Origin: CAYOOT01 sp964405665
GTDB lineage: Bacteria; Bdellovibrionota_C; UBA2361; SZUA-149; CAZDWZ01
Length of the DNA: 59,005 nucleotides
Reading direction: 5' to 3'
Assembly: GCA_964405665.1 (NCBI GenBank)
Contig: CAYOOT010000009.1
Coordinates: 1 to 59,005 of the forward strand
Under the pieces are notes generated by a model. It made no database searches and was not told where the DNA came from. It worked only from the letters and a program-made list of their open reading frames with translations. Shown one piece after another: positions 26,938-34,743 of this stretch. How positions within the stretch are numbered: position 1 is the stretch's first letter; every line of letters begins with the position of its first letter. The translations under genes and the position numbers were made by a program.

Positions 26938-27159
26938 ATGACTGCAAAAATTACTGTTAAAGATAATGGCTCACTGCGGATAGAAGGTGATTTCGAAATT
27001 TTTGACCCGCAAGGGAATAAATTTGATTTAGCCGGTCGCGATGTAATTTCTCTTTGTCGTTGTGGACAGAGTAGTAAGATTCCTTTTTGTGATGGGACAC
27101 ATTCGAAGTGTGGGTTTCAGTCGCAAGTTGTGGCTTATGCTTTAGAGCAAAAAAAATAG
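26938..27159 (+). CDS. CDGSH iron-sulfur domain protein
   Basis: A 73-residue protein with one mitoNEET-type CDGSH motif, CRCGQSSKIPFCDGTH, giving 2Fe-2S ligands C40, C42, C51 and H55. Such domains bind labile 2Fe-2S clusters for redox sensing or cluster transfer. I choose ATG 26938 because GAGGAG precedes it, and because the first residues then match the short family; a longer frame opens upstream but overlaps the Cas4-like gene. It is coupled to that gene by a 1-nt gap, and both encode iron-sulfur proteins. The hairpin repeat at 27177-27205 follows. Confidence 0.92.
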   Translation: MTAKITVKDNGSLRIEGDFEIFDPQGNKFDLAGRDVISLCRCGQSSKIPFCDGTHSKCGFQSQVVAYALEQKK

Positions 27160-27176
27160 TTTAGATATGTGAACCT

Positions 27177-27205
27177 GTAGGGGCACCCATAAAGGGTGCC
27201 CCTAC
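27177..27205. repeat. GTAGGGGCACCC hairpin between convergent genes
   Basis: GTAGGGGCACCC, then ATAAA, then GGGTGCCCCTAC: a perfect 12-bp inverted repeat. It sits 17 nt after the CDGSH stop and 1 nt beyond the argD stop, between convergent genes, where it could serve as a shared transcription end. No U-tract is present. It is the minimal form of the repeat family seen at 28428, 32946 and 9693. Confidence 0.85.
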
Positions 27206-27206
27206 A

Positions 27207-28382
27207 CTAACTAATTTCTTTTAAGGCCTTCTCAATTATCCCAACAGCCTCATCCACATGCTCCTTGCCAATAATCAACGGTGGAAGAAGTCGCACAACA
27301 TTATCCCCTGCAATATAAGTAAGCATTTTATGTTCCAGCAATTTATTTTTGAAATCAGTATTCTTGCAATTTTCTGTAAACTTCAGGCCCAACATTAATC
27401 CTAAGCCTCTTACTTCTTCTATTATATCAGGATAGCGTTTCTGTAATTCCAATAGTTTTTCTTTTAAAAAATTTCCGACTGCAGTTACATTTTTTAAAAA
27501 TTTTTCTTCCAGAACAATATCTAAAACAGCATTGCCCACCGCCATCGCCAGAGGGTTCCCTCCAAAAGTTGTTCCATGCGAACCTGTTTTTAATGCTTTG
27601 GCCACATGTTCCTTGAATAAAATGGCCCCCATAGGGAAACCGGCACCAATTCCTTTAGCGATTGCCATGATGTCCGGTTCTACAGCAAAATGTTCATAAG
27701 CAAATAATTTTCCAGTTCTTCCCACTCCACATTGAATTTCATCGAAAAATAAGAGCAGCTCATTCTCATCACAAATTTTACGTAAAGATTTAAGGAAGTC
27801 TGCAGATAAGGGAAGAATACCACCTTCGCCTTGAACCGGTTCAACTAAAATTGCAGCTGTCTGAGTAGTTATTGCTTTTTTAACAGCTTCAAGGTTGAGA
27901 GCAACTTTATCAAAGCCTTCTAATTTTGGTTCAAAGCCTTCTAAGATTTTTTCTGTTCCTGTTGCGGCCATTGCCCCAAAAGTGCGACCGTGAAAAGCGC
28001 CGTTAAAAGTGATGATCCGATATTTATCTGGTTTTCCTGCTTCATCAAAATATTTTCGAATTGCTTTGATCCCACCTTCTATCGCTTCTGTGCCAGAATT
28101 ACTAAAAAAAACACTATCGGCAAAGGTGGCATCAACAAGTCTTTGAGAAAGTTTTTTAATTCCCTCGCTGTAAAACAGATTGGAAATATGCCAGAGTTTA
28201 CTGCTTTGCTCTTGTAAGGTTTTTACCAAATGAGGATGAGCATGGCCCAAAGCAGTAACGGCAATCCCTGAGAGAAAATCCAGATAACGTTCTCCTTTAT
28301 CTGAAAATAAATATGCGCCTTCCCCATGAGTAAAGGTAATTTGTGCCCGGTCGTATACAGGAAGTATTGCTGAAATTGTCAT
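27207..28382 (-). CDS. argD: Acetylornithine aminotransferase
   Basis: A class-III PLP aminotransferase of arginine synthesis: N-acetylglutamate semialdehyde plus glutamate gives N-acetylornithine. In many bacteria it also serves the succinyldiaminopimelate step of lysine synthesis. The 391 residues contain SNSGTEAIEGGIK, the PLP-contacting DEIQCGVGRTGK, the lysine that forms the Schiff base in AIAKGIGAGFP, and HGTTFGGNPLA. The length is normal. No other arg gene is adjacent. The gene is bracketed by two repeats of the same GGGGCACCC subtype (27177-27205 and 28428-28503). GABA or ornithine aminotransferase is a less likely alternative. Confidence 0.92.
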   Translation of the reverse strand: MTISAILPVYDRAQITFTHGEGAYLFSDKGERYLDFLSGIAVTALGHAHPHLVKTLQEQSSKLWHISNLFYSEGIKKLSQRLVDATFADSVFFSNSGTEAIEGGIKAIRKYFDEAGKPDKYRIITFNGAFHGRTFGAMAATGTEKILEGFEPKLEGFDKVALNLEAVKKAITTQTAAILVEPVQGEGGILPLSADFLKSLRKICDENELLLFFDEIQCGVGRTGKLFAYEHFAVEPDIMAIAKGIGAGFPMGAILFKEHVAKALKTGSHGTTFGGNPLAMAVGNAVLDIVLEEKFLKNVTAVGNFLKEKLLELQKRYPDIIEEVRGLGLMLGLKFTENCKNTDFKNKLLEHKMLTYIAGDNVVRLLPPLIIGKEHVDEAVGIIEKALKEIS

Positions 28383-28427
28383 TAGTGCTAATTAACTTAA
28401 AAGTAATTCTAAGGCAATTAAAACCAT

Positions 28428-28503
28428 GTAGGGGCACCCTTTATGGGTGCCCGGAATTCCAAAATATATTGGTCAACCGGGCACCCATAAAAGGTGCCCC
28501 TAC
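28428..28503. repeat. GTAGGGGCACCC-type palindromic repeat, full form
   Basis: Two hairpin arms, GTAGGGGCACCC/GGGTGCCC and GGGCACCC/GGTGCCCCTAC, surround a central segment with CCAAAATATATTGG. The repeat lies between argD and ispD. The layout matches the copies at 9693 and 32946, with GGGGCACCC in place of GGGGCAGG. Confidence 0.85.
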
Positions 28504-28510
28504 AACAGAT

Positions 28511-29218
28511 TTATTTCATTGAAACAAATTTTGCCAATTCTAAATCAAAAGCAGTTGTAATTTTAATATTTTTTTCATCTCCGGGAATCATTGTAACGTT
28601 AATTCCTTGTCTTTCTACTAATTCACAATCGTCTGTTGCTTGAAAATTTTCAGCATCAGCTTGCTGGTGAGCGGAAAGGATCAAATCGTATTTAAAAACT
28701 TGCGGGGTTTGGACTTCCCAAATATTTTGTCTAGGTACTGTTCGTTTAACGGAGTTGTTTTGATCGATTTCTTTGATGGAAAATTTTATCGGCAGTCCCA
28801 AAGTGGCTGCTCCTGTCTCCAAAGCAGTTACTGCCACTTCTCTGATTTTATGAGGCGGGCAAAATGGTCTTGCTCCATCATGAATTAAAACAAAATCTGC
28901 CCGATGTTCCAAGGCAGTTAATGCTAAATATACGGATTCTTGTCGACTATCTCCACCAATGATCACGGCATTGTCTAATCCCGGAGCAGTTTTAGAAAGA
29001 ATAAGTTCAATATTTTTTTTATCACTTTTGCGACAGGCAATAATAATTCCCTTGCAGACTTGTGAATCAACAACAGATTGGATGACTTTTTCCAGGATGC
29101 TGTTTCCGCTATGAAGATCGATTAACACTTTTGATTCTTCAGCTGAAATAGCATCGCCCATACGCGTACCATTTCCAGCAGCTGGAATTAGGGCATAGAA
29201 ATAACTACTGCTAAACAC
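28511..29218 (-). CDS. ispD: 2-C-methyl-D-erythritol 4-phosphate cytidylyltransferase
   Basis: The third enzyme of the MEP isoprenoid pathway, which couples CTP to methylerythritol phosphate. The 235 residues include the nucleotide-binding start ALIPAAGNGTRMG, the signature VLIHDGARPFCP, and the C-terminal KNIKITTAFDLELA. The family's glycine-rich loop is present; the following Lys in EESKVLI is the expected catalytic residue. The start is GTG 29218, with no clear ribosome site, 15 nt after the CarD-like stop, so reading is probably coupled. IspF is not in the window. Confidence 0.93.
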   Translation of the reverse strand: MFSSSYFYALIPAAGNGTRMGDAISAEESKVLIDLHSGNSILEKVIQSVVDSQVCKGIIIACRKSDKKNIELILSKTAPGLDNAVIIGGDSRQESVYLALTALEHRADFVLIHDGARPFCPPHKIREVAVTALETGAATLGLPIKFSIKEIDQNNSVKRTVPRQNIWEVQTPQVFKYDLILSAHQQADAENFQATDDCELVERQGINVTMIPGDEKNIKITTAFDLELAKFVSMK

Positions 29219-29233
29219 GGTGCTAATAATAAA

Positions 29234-29728
29234 TTAGAATTGACAAATTGTATCTAATTCAGCCTTAACAGTTTCCTCACTCTTTGCCTTGGCAATAGAG
29301 ATTTCTTTGATCAGAAGACCCTGTGCTGTATCCAACATTCTTCTTTCAGAAAAAGATAATTCTTTATCTGATTTCAAAACAGAGAGATCTCGAATTACTT
29401 TAGCAATTTCTAGCACTGAGCCAGTTTTGATTTTTTGAGAATAATCTCTAAATCGTCTATTCCAAGTTTGAGTGTCAACAGCAACGTCTCTCTCTTTCAA
29501 GATATCATAGACTAAGTCTACAGTTTTGATGTCTACAACTTTTCTTAAACCGACGTTTTTTACTTGACCTACCGCTACAGAAATTTTCATTCCTGTCTCG
29601 GAAACTACTACTTTGTAAAACTTATGATCTGCTCCTGCTACAGTCCTTGCTTCAATTGCTTCTATCACCCCAACACCATGTGGTGGATAAACAACTTTAT
29701 CCCCAATCTTAAATTCAAGTGCACTCAC
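29234..29728 (-). CDS. CarD-family transcriptional regulator
   Basis: A 164-residue CarD/CdnL-type protein. The N-terminal Tudor-like domain (KIGDKVVYPPHGVGVIEAIE) binds the RNA polymerase beta subunit, and the helical C-terminal half contacts the upstream edge of the promoter bubble. Such proteins stabilise open complexes at rRNA and housekeeping promoters. The start is GTG 29728, preceded by AAAGGAG at 8 nt. Pairing carD with ispD is common in deltaproteobacteria and myxobacteria, and it helps place the organism. It is the first gene of the carD-ispD unit. Confidence 0.92.
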   Translation of the reverse strand: MSALEFKIGDKVVYPPHGVGVIEAIEARTVAGADHKFYKVVVSETGMKISVAVGQVKNVGLRKVVDIKTVDLVYDILKERDVAVDTQTWNRRFRDYSQKIKTGSVLEIAKVIRDLSVLKSDKELSFSERRMLDTAQGLLIKEISIAKAKSEETVKAELDTICQF

Positions 29729-29877
29729 TATGTATGCTCCTTTAAATTATACCCATCATAGAAGCTTGGCAGTATACACTTTATTAAAATTATAGTCAAA
29801 TTGGGGAGTTAAGCTATATATAAGATAACATCTTATTATAACTAGATAAAACGGAAATAGCTGTAGTTAAAAATAAG

Positions 29878-30336
29878 CTATTTTTTCAAAGCAGCTTCTA
29901 GGTAAAGCTCCATTACTAATGCAGATTCATTATTATTTTGATAATAATTCTTTCGAAACGCAATCTCCCTAAATCCGAAATTTTTATATAAATTTTGTGC
30001 TACTTTATTACTTTCTCTTACTTCCAAAATTATTTCTTTGACCTTTATCTTCTTACAGTAATTAATAATTTCTTGGAGCAAAAATTTTCCATATCCTTTT
30101 GCTTGAAATTCTTTTTTTACAGCAATATTCAATAAATGGAATTCTTCTGCCACTAAGTAACTAAAGGAATAAGCAATTAAAGTATGATCCACTAAAAGTC
30201 CCAAACGAACAGAAATTTCTTTTTTAAATTCTGCAAAAATTTGTTTACTGGACCAGGGATTAAGATGACACAGTGCTTCTAGTTGGCAAATTTCTTCAAA
30301 ATAGGATTGATCTATATCGATCAGTTTTGCCTGCAC
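29878..30336 (-). CDS. rimI: Ribosomal protein S18 alanine N-acetyltransferase
   Basis: A GNAT acetyltransferase of 152 residues. It has LNPWSSKQIF near the start, AEEFHLLNIAVKKEFQAKGY (the acetyl-CoA loop in the form QAKGYG) and LEVRESNKVAQNLYKNFGF, all typical of RimI. RimI acetylates the N-terminal alanine of ribosomal protein S18. The start is GTG 30336, 4 nt after the pheT stop, so it closes the rpmI-rplT-pheS-pheT-rimI translation operon. Confidence 0.88.
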   Translation of the reverse strand: MQAKLIDIDQSYFEEICQLEALCHLNPWSSKQIFAEFKKEISVRLGLLVDHTLIAYSFSYLVAEEFHLLNIAVKKEFQAKGYGKFLLQEIINYCKKIKVKEIILEVRESNKVAQNLYKNFGFREIAFRKNYYQNNNESALVMELYLEAALKK

Positions 30337-30340
30337 AAAA

Positions 30341-32917
30341 TTATACTCTAAGCGAATATTTACTCTGATTAACTTCTTTAATTAACTTCTCTTGTATCGA
30401 GGATAGTTCTTCATTAGATAAAGTTTTATCTTCTGCCCCAAAGGAGAATTTAACGGAGATGCTCTTTTCATCTTCCTTAAGAGGCTGACCTTGATAGACA
30501 GCAATAACTTCTAAATTTTTTAATAAATTTTTTTCAACTTTAGAAACTAAAAACTCTTTTAACTCCTGATAATAAGTATTCTTTGGTAAGACAATAGACA
30601 TTTCAAAATAGCAATCAGGGAATTTAGCAATATGTTTAAATTTATTATCTCGATCCTTTATTTTTAATAAACCTTGCAAATCAATTTCCGCAATAATAGA
30701 TCTCTCCGGTAAATCAAAACCGGAATTAGGACCAACTTCGGCAATTAATCCGACAATCAGCTCACCACAAAGCAAATATGCAGCGCGATAAGGATGCATC
30801 CAAGAACGTAGTGCCGTGTAATCATCCGTAGGGGCAGGTCTTGACTTCGGCGAGCTCAGTCGAGCCGTGCCTGCCCGAACTGGAGACAGACTAACTTGAT
30901 CTTTAGAAAGAAGATTAACAATTCTTTGGGCTAAAATCGCTAAAGAATAAAAGGAACCCCCTTTTTTCATTGCCGGAGTCATTACTTGAGCAATATTTTC
31001 TTCAGATTGATTGCTTTTATAAATCAATCCTAAAAGGCGTTTTTCATACGAGGTTAGATCTTTTGTCGTCGGCGTTTGCAGAGAGTGAAAAGTAGGTTTT
31101 ACATTTTGATAAGCCCGGCCTATTTCAAACATCGCAATTTCTTTAAAAAATCTAGAATTTTTTTCTAAGACTTCAAGTAAACCCGGAACCAAAGTTGTTC
31201 GCATGCAATCACAAGTAGAATCAATAGGATTATGCATTCTAATAATTTCATTTAAAGGATAGCCCAATCTAGAGCCAACTTCTGCCGACATAAAAGAATA
31301 ATTATAAAGTTCAGAAAAACCGTTTCCTGCCAACAGATCTCTGATTTTATTTTCCAAATCAAGTAAAGGATTGCTTTTGTGTGCGGTGGAAACGATTGCC
31401 GGGGCGCTTTCGCTGACATTTTCGTAGCCAAAAATTCTTCCTACTTCTTCCACAATGTCATCTTCGATTGTAACATCCCTGCTCGCTCGTTCGTAGGGAA
31501 CTTCCAGTTCTACTTGATCCAAGTCTTTTGCTTTGCTGGGAAGAGATCTAAATTTTAGAGACTGAAGGATTTCTGAAATCTTTTCGTTGCTAATATTTTC
31601 CCCGAGTCTTTCTCGGATATAAGAAAATCTAATAGGGATAATTACTTTTTTTGGCCTTACGGGAAAACAATCTTCTACTGAGCCAACAATAGATGCTTTT
31701 GTTTGAATTTGTTTAATTAATTGAACAAAACGATGGATCGCTAAAGGCGGAGTATAAGGGCTCCTGTTTTTTTCAAAACGATTGGAAGCATCTGTTCTAA
31801 TTTGTTGGCGCTTGGTGCTAAAACGCAAAAGTACCGGATCGAAATTAGCACTTTCTAATAATACACGAGAAGTTTTTTCGGAAATAGCAGATGATTCTCC
31901 GCCAATGATTCCGGCAAGCGCCAAAGATTGCCTTTCATCAGCTACAACTATGTCTTGAGAATCTAAAGCATGTTCCATTCCATCCAAAGTGATTAATTTT
32001 TCTCCGACTTTTGCCAGACGGACATGGATTTTTTTAGCAGTTATTAAATCAGCATCAAAGGTGTGGTTGGGCTGTCCAATATCCAGCATCACATAGTTAC
32101 TTAAATCTACTAAAACATTTCTTGAATTTGCGCCAACCGCATAAAGCCTTCTTCTTAACCAAAAAGGAGATTTATTTGTTTGAACGTTATTGATTTCTAG
32201 GCAGCAAAATCTTCGACATTTAGTTTCAGGACTAATTGTTACTTGATAATTAGATTTTCCCTTTCCTAATTCCTTAAAAAGCTTTTCGCCTTCTTCTGTA
32301 AAATCTGAATAGCGATCAAAATCAAGTTTTAATGGTCGCTTTAAAATAGCGGATAATTCTCGTGCAAAACCAAAATGCCCCCAGAGGTCTGGACGATGGG
32401 TCAGAGATTTATTATCAATTTCAATTACAGTATCTGCTGTGCCAATATAAGAACTTAAACTTTTTCCCGGCTGAGGATTTTCAATGCCCTCAAGCAGCAT
32501 TAGGCCACTATCATGATCGGCGGTTAATCCTAGTTCAAACTCTGAAACCAAGGCGCCGTTACTGATCACTCCGGCAATTTCTTTTTTTTCAACAGAAATT
32601 AGTTTGTCGTGTTTGGAAATATATGTGGCGCCTGGGGGCAGGTAAACAGCAAAGATATTTTTCTGACAATTTGGTGCGCCGCAAACAACTTCTACTTCCG
32701 CATTGTCGATAGCTATTTGGACAATTTTTAGATTTTCTTTGGTCGGATGTGGTTTTAATTCTTTAATGTAAGCAATTTTTGCTTGAGTGATTGCTTCTGC
32801 CTGCAGAGAAACATGATCAACTTCGGCAACGCGGGTTGTTAGTGTTTCAACTAGTTCCGCAGTAGATAAGTCGTCACACTCGATGAAATCATTAAGCCAT
32901 TGTTTGCTAATTTTCAT
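30341..32917 (-). CDS. pheT: Phenylalanine-tRNA ligase beta subunit
   Basis: The large subunit of the alpha2-beta2 PheRS, which charges tRNA-Phe; the beta subunit carries tRNA-binding and editing domains. It starts at MKISKQWLNDF (ATG 32917), the family start. The frame stays open further upstream only because it runs into the repeat at 32946-33018. Visible are the N-terminal EMAP/tRNA-binding domain (VVCGAPNCQ), the B3/B4 editing region, B5 and the C-terminal ferredoxin-like anticodon-binding domain. Total 858 residues, longer than the usual 790-820. Residues about 681-697 are encoded by a palindromic repeat in frame (30828-30877), just before the HPYRAAYL segment. This insertion explains part of the extra length. 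Confidence 0.95.
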   Translation of the reverse strand: MKISKQWLNDFIECDDLSTAELVETLTTRVAEVDHVSLQAEAITQAKIAYIKELKPHPTKENLKIVQIAIDNAEVEVVCGAPNCQKNIFAVYLPPGATYISKHDKLISVEKKEIAGVISNGALVSEFELGLTADHDSGLMLLEGIENPQPGKSLSSYIGTADTVIEIDNKSLTHRPDLWGHFGFARELSAILKRPLKLDFDRYSDFTEEGEKLFKELGKGKSNYQVTISPETKCRRFCCLEINNVQTNKSPFWLRRRLYAVGANSRNVLVDLSNYVMLDIGQPNHTFDADLITAKKIHVRLAKVGEKLITLDGMEHALDSQDIVVADERQSLALAGIIGGESSAISEKTSRVLLESANFDPVLLRFSTKRQQIRTDASNRFEKNRSPYTPPLAIHRFVQLIKQIQTKASIVGSVEDCFPVRPKKVIIPIRFSYIRERLGENISNEKISEILQSLKFRSLPSKAKDLDQVELEVPYERASRDVTIEDDIVEEVGRIFGYENVSESAPAIVSTAHKSNPLLDLENKIRDLLAGNGFSELYNYSFMSAEVGSRLGYPLNEIIRMHNPIDSTCDCMRTTLVPGLLEVLEKNSRFFKEIAMFEIGRAYQNVKPTFHSLQTPTTKDLTSYEKRLLGLIYKSNQSEENIAQVMTPAMKKGGSFYSLAILAQRIVNLLSKDQVSLSPVRAGTARLSSPKSRPAPTDDYTALRSWMHPYRAAYLLCGELIVGLIAEVGPNSGFDLPERSIIAEIDLQGLLKIKDRDNKFKHIAKFPDCYFEMSIVLPKNTYYQELKEFLVSKVEKNLLKNLEVIAVYQGQPLKEDEKSISVKFSFGAEDKTLSNEELSSIQEKLIKEVNQSKYSLRV
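30828..30877. repeat. Palindromic repeat inserted in frame within pheT
   Basis: GTAGGGGCAGG at one end and GCCTGCCC at the other, with a GGCGAGCTCAGTCGAGCC inner palindrome, match the intergenic GTAGGGGCAGG family. The segment keeps the pheT frame open and encodes about 17 residues (RAGTARLSSPKSRPAPT). The adjoining repeat at 32946-33018 would encode RAGIKPAPT in the same relative frame. Confidence 0.88.
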
Positions 32918-32945
32918 ATAAAGGTTTGTTCCAAAAATTTTTACT

Positions 32946-33018
32946 GTAGGGGCAGGCTTTATGCCTGCCCGTAATACCAAATTCTGGTTAAACGGGCTGG
33001 CATAAAGCCTGCCCCTAC
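32946..33018. repeat. GTAGGGGCAGG-type palindromic repeat between pheS and pheT
   Basis: The left hairpin GGGGCAGGC...GCCTGCCC, a central CCAAATTCTGG, and the right arm GCATAAAGCCTGCCCCTAC form the full repeat layout. It begins 10 nt after the pheS stop and ends 28 nt before the pheT ATG, so both genes remain in one unit but are separated by a strong RNA structure. Confidence 0.88.
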
Positions 33019-33028
33019 AATTTTATAT

Positions 33029-34069
33029 TTAAAATTGTCTTAAAAATCTTAAATCCGCTCCTTGCAGATGTCTGATGTCATCAATTTGAAATCTAGACAT
33101 TACAAGCCTGCTTAAGCCTAATCCAAAAGCAAAACCTTGCCATTTCTGAGGATCAATTTTTCCATATTCTAGAACCTTGGGATGAACTAAACCGCAAGGA
33201 AGAAGTTCCAGCCAACGGTTGTTAAACCAAATATCCAATTCAAAACCTGGTTCCACAAAAGGGAAAAATCCTGGACGCAAACGAATCTTCGGTTCAAAAC
33301 CAAAAATTTCTCTAAGCAATGTTTTCATGAAATAAATTAAATGACCAACTGTAACCACCCGATCAATCATCATTCCTTCCATTTGATAAAAGGTATGTTC
33401 GTGTGTGGCATCAATTCTTTCATAGCGAAAGCATCTTCCGGGAGCGATAATGCGAAGCGGAGCTTTCATTTCTTCCATTGCTCGAACTTGCATTGGAGAA
33501 GTTTGAGTACGCAGCAGTAAATCCCCTACTGTCCAAAAGGTATCTTGCATATCGCGTGCCGGATGAGTGGACGGAACATTGAGGGCATCAAAATTGTAAT
33601 ATTCAGTTTCTACCTCGGGTCCATCTACCACGGTAAAACCCAGACTGACAAAAATTCGCTCCAATTCCCTTTGTACGTGTGTTAGCGGATGCAGCGATCC
33701 TTTAGTGCTTACTTGTGAATTCACAGAAACAGGAAGAGTTACGTCGATCCAATCTGATTTTAATTTTTCTGAATTTTCTAGGTTTTGGATTTCTTGCTTT
33801 CTTAGGTCAAAATTTTTCTCCAGCTCGACTTTGGTGATATTTAATAATTGACCCAGCTCTTTTCTCTGCTCAGGAGTGGCAGAGCCCAGAGATTTCATTT
33901 CTAATGTTAAACTTCCTTTTTTACCAAATATTTTTTGGCGCAACTCCTCAAGCTCAGCCGTGCTTTTTGCTTTTTTTATTAGATCTGAAGACTGTAGTTT
34001 AAGATTAGTTAGGAATTCAGAGGTTAACACAGACTTTAATATTATAAAGCGCTCAAAATCCTTCCGCAA
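33029..34069 (-). CDS. pheS: Phenylalanine-tRNA ligase alpha subunit
   Basis: The catalytic subunit of PheRS. It has a helical coiled-coil N-terminus that contacts tRNA, then the class II core. The core shows HPLTHVQRELERIFVSLGF, the motif-2 region with FRYERIDATHEHTFYQ, and motif 3 in GFAFGLGLSRLVMSRF. The length fits the family. The start is uncertain: the frame opens at TTG 34069, a GTG at 34030 is the other choice, no ATG precedes the N-terminal helix, and neither has a strong ribosome site. The TTG lies in the 3' arm of a long inverted repeat (34062-34153). Position after rplT is the classical order. Confidence 0.94.
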   Translation of the reverse strand: MRKDFERFIILKSVLTSEFLTNLKLQSSDLIKKAKSTAELEELRQKIFGKKGSLTLEMKSLGSATPEQRKELGQLLNITKVELEKNFDLRKQEIQNLENSEKLKSDWIDVTLPVSVNSQVSTKGSLHPLTHVQRELERIFVSLGFTVVDGPEVETEYYNFDALNVPSTHPARDMQDTFWTVGDLLLRTQTSPMQVRAMEEMKAPLRIIAPGRCFRYERIDATHEHTFYQMEGMMIDRVVTVGHLIYFMKTLLREIFGFEPKIRLRPGFFPFVEPGFELDIWFNNRWLELLPCGLVHPKVLEYGKIDPQKWQGFAFGLGLSRLVMSRFQIDDIRHLQGADLRFLRQF

Positions 34070-34153
34070 TCGAGAGGCTGAAGTTTGGAAAAAGCGGAAT
34101 GTATATTTAATACTTGAGCATTTTTACAAACTTCAGCAACAAAGAGTGCGGAA
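34062..34153 (-). promoter_or_regulatory. Long two-part inverted repeat at the pheS 5' end
   Basis: On the mRNA strand, TTCCGCA (34153-34147) pairs with TGCGGAA (34068-34062), and the inner arm GCTGAAGTTTG (34137-34127) pairs with CAAACTTCAGC (34087-34077). A 39-nt loop lies between them. The structure fills most of the rplT-pheS gap and covers the likely TTG start of pheS. It could be a translational or attenuation control, or another dispersed palindrome. Confidence 0.6.
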
Positions 34154-34175
34154 AATTGTGAGTGCCTGTTTTTTA

Positions 34176-34526
34176 CTATAAACTTGCTTTTGCAACATCA
34201 GCAACTGCCTTAAAAGCTTCTGGCTTTTCTACTGCTAGATTGGCCAAAATTTTACGATCAAGTTGGATATTGGAATTTTTCAAGCCAGATACTAATTGAG
34301 AATAACTCATTCCCAACAAACGAGAAGCGGCACTAATTCTAGTAATCCATAGTTCTCTAAATGTTCTCTTCTTTGCTCGACGATCCCGATAAGAATAACA
34401 AAGAGCTTTTTCTACTCTTGCTGTTGCTTGACGAATAGTATTTTTGGAACGACCTCTAAATCCTTTTGCCAGTTCTAACGTTCTATTCCTTCTTCTACGA
34501 GCTTTGACACCACGTTTAACTCTCAT
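34176..34526 (-). CDS. rplT: 50S ribosomal protein L20
   Basis: A basic 116-residue ribosomal protein needed early in large-subunit assembly. The start MRVKRGVKARRRRNRTLELA and the segment AKGFRGRSKNTIR match the family closely, as does the globular end with LLGMSYSQLVSGLK. L20 represses its own operon in E. coli and Bacillus by binding the leader, but no such site could be confirmed here. It follows rpmI by 22 nt. Confidence 0.97.
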   Translation of the reverse strand: MRVKRGVKARRRRNRTLELAKGFRGRSKNTIRQATARVEKALCYSYRDRRAKKRTFRELWITRISAASRLLGMSYSQLVSGLKNSNIQLDRKILANLAVEKPEAFKAVADVAKASL

Positions 34527-34548
34527 TTTAGCACCCTGTATATATAAT

Positions 34549-34743
34549 TTAGTATGGAATCATTTTGCTTACTGCTTTTTCGTTTGCTGGTGAAACATAA
34601 GCAGGAGCTCTTAATCTTCTTTTACGCGCTTTGGTTTTATCAGTAAGCAAGTGTCGTCTAAAAGCAGACCCTCGTTTAATTTTACCACTCCCAGTTTTTT
34701 TAAAACGTTTGGAGGCAGATTTATTTGTTTTAATTTTTGGCAT
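34549..34743 (-). CDS. rpmI: 50S ribosomal protein L35
   Basis: A 64-residue basic ribosomal protein starting MPKIKTNKSASKRFKKTGSG, the family start, at ATG 34743. The frame is open for 24 more codons upstream, but that extension does not look like L35 and I leave it out. It heads the rpmI-rplT-pheS-pheT-rimI operon. The usual upstream gene infC (IF3) is missing here; instead a divergent HTH gene follows. Confidence 0.96.
   Translation of the reverse strand: MPKIKTNKSASKRFKKTGSGKIKRGSAFRRHLLTDKTKARKRRLRAPAYVSPANEKAVSKMIPY

Noticed and set aside
32918..32980. N-terminal extension of pheT
   Set aside because: The frame is open, but the extension runs into the palindromic repeat and the family start MKISKQWL is at 32917.
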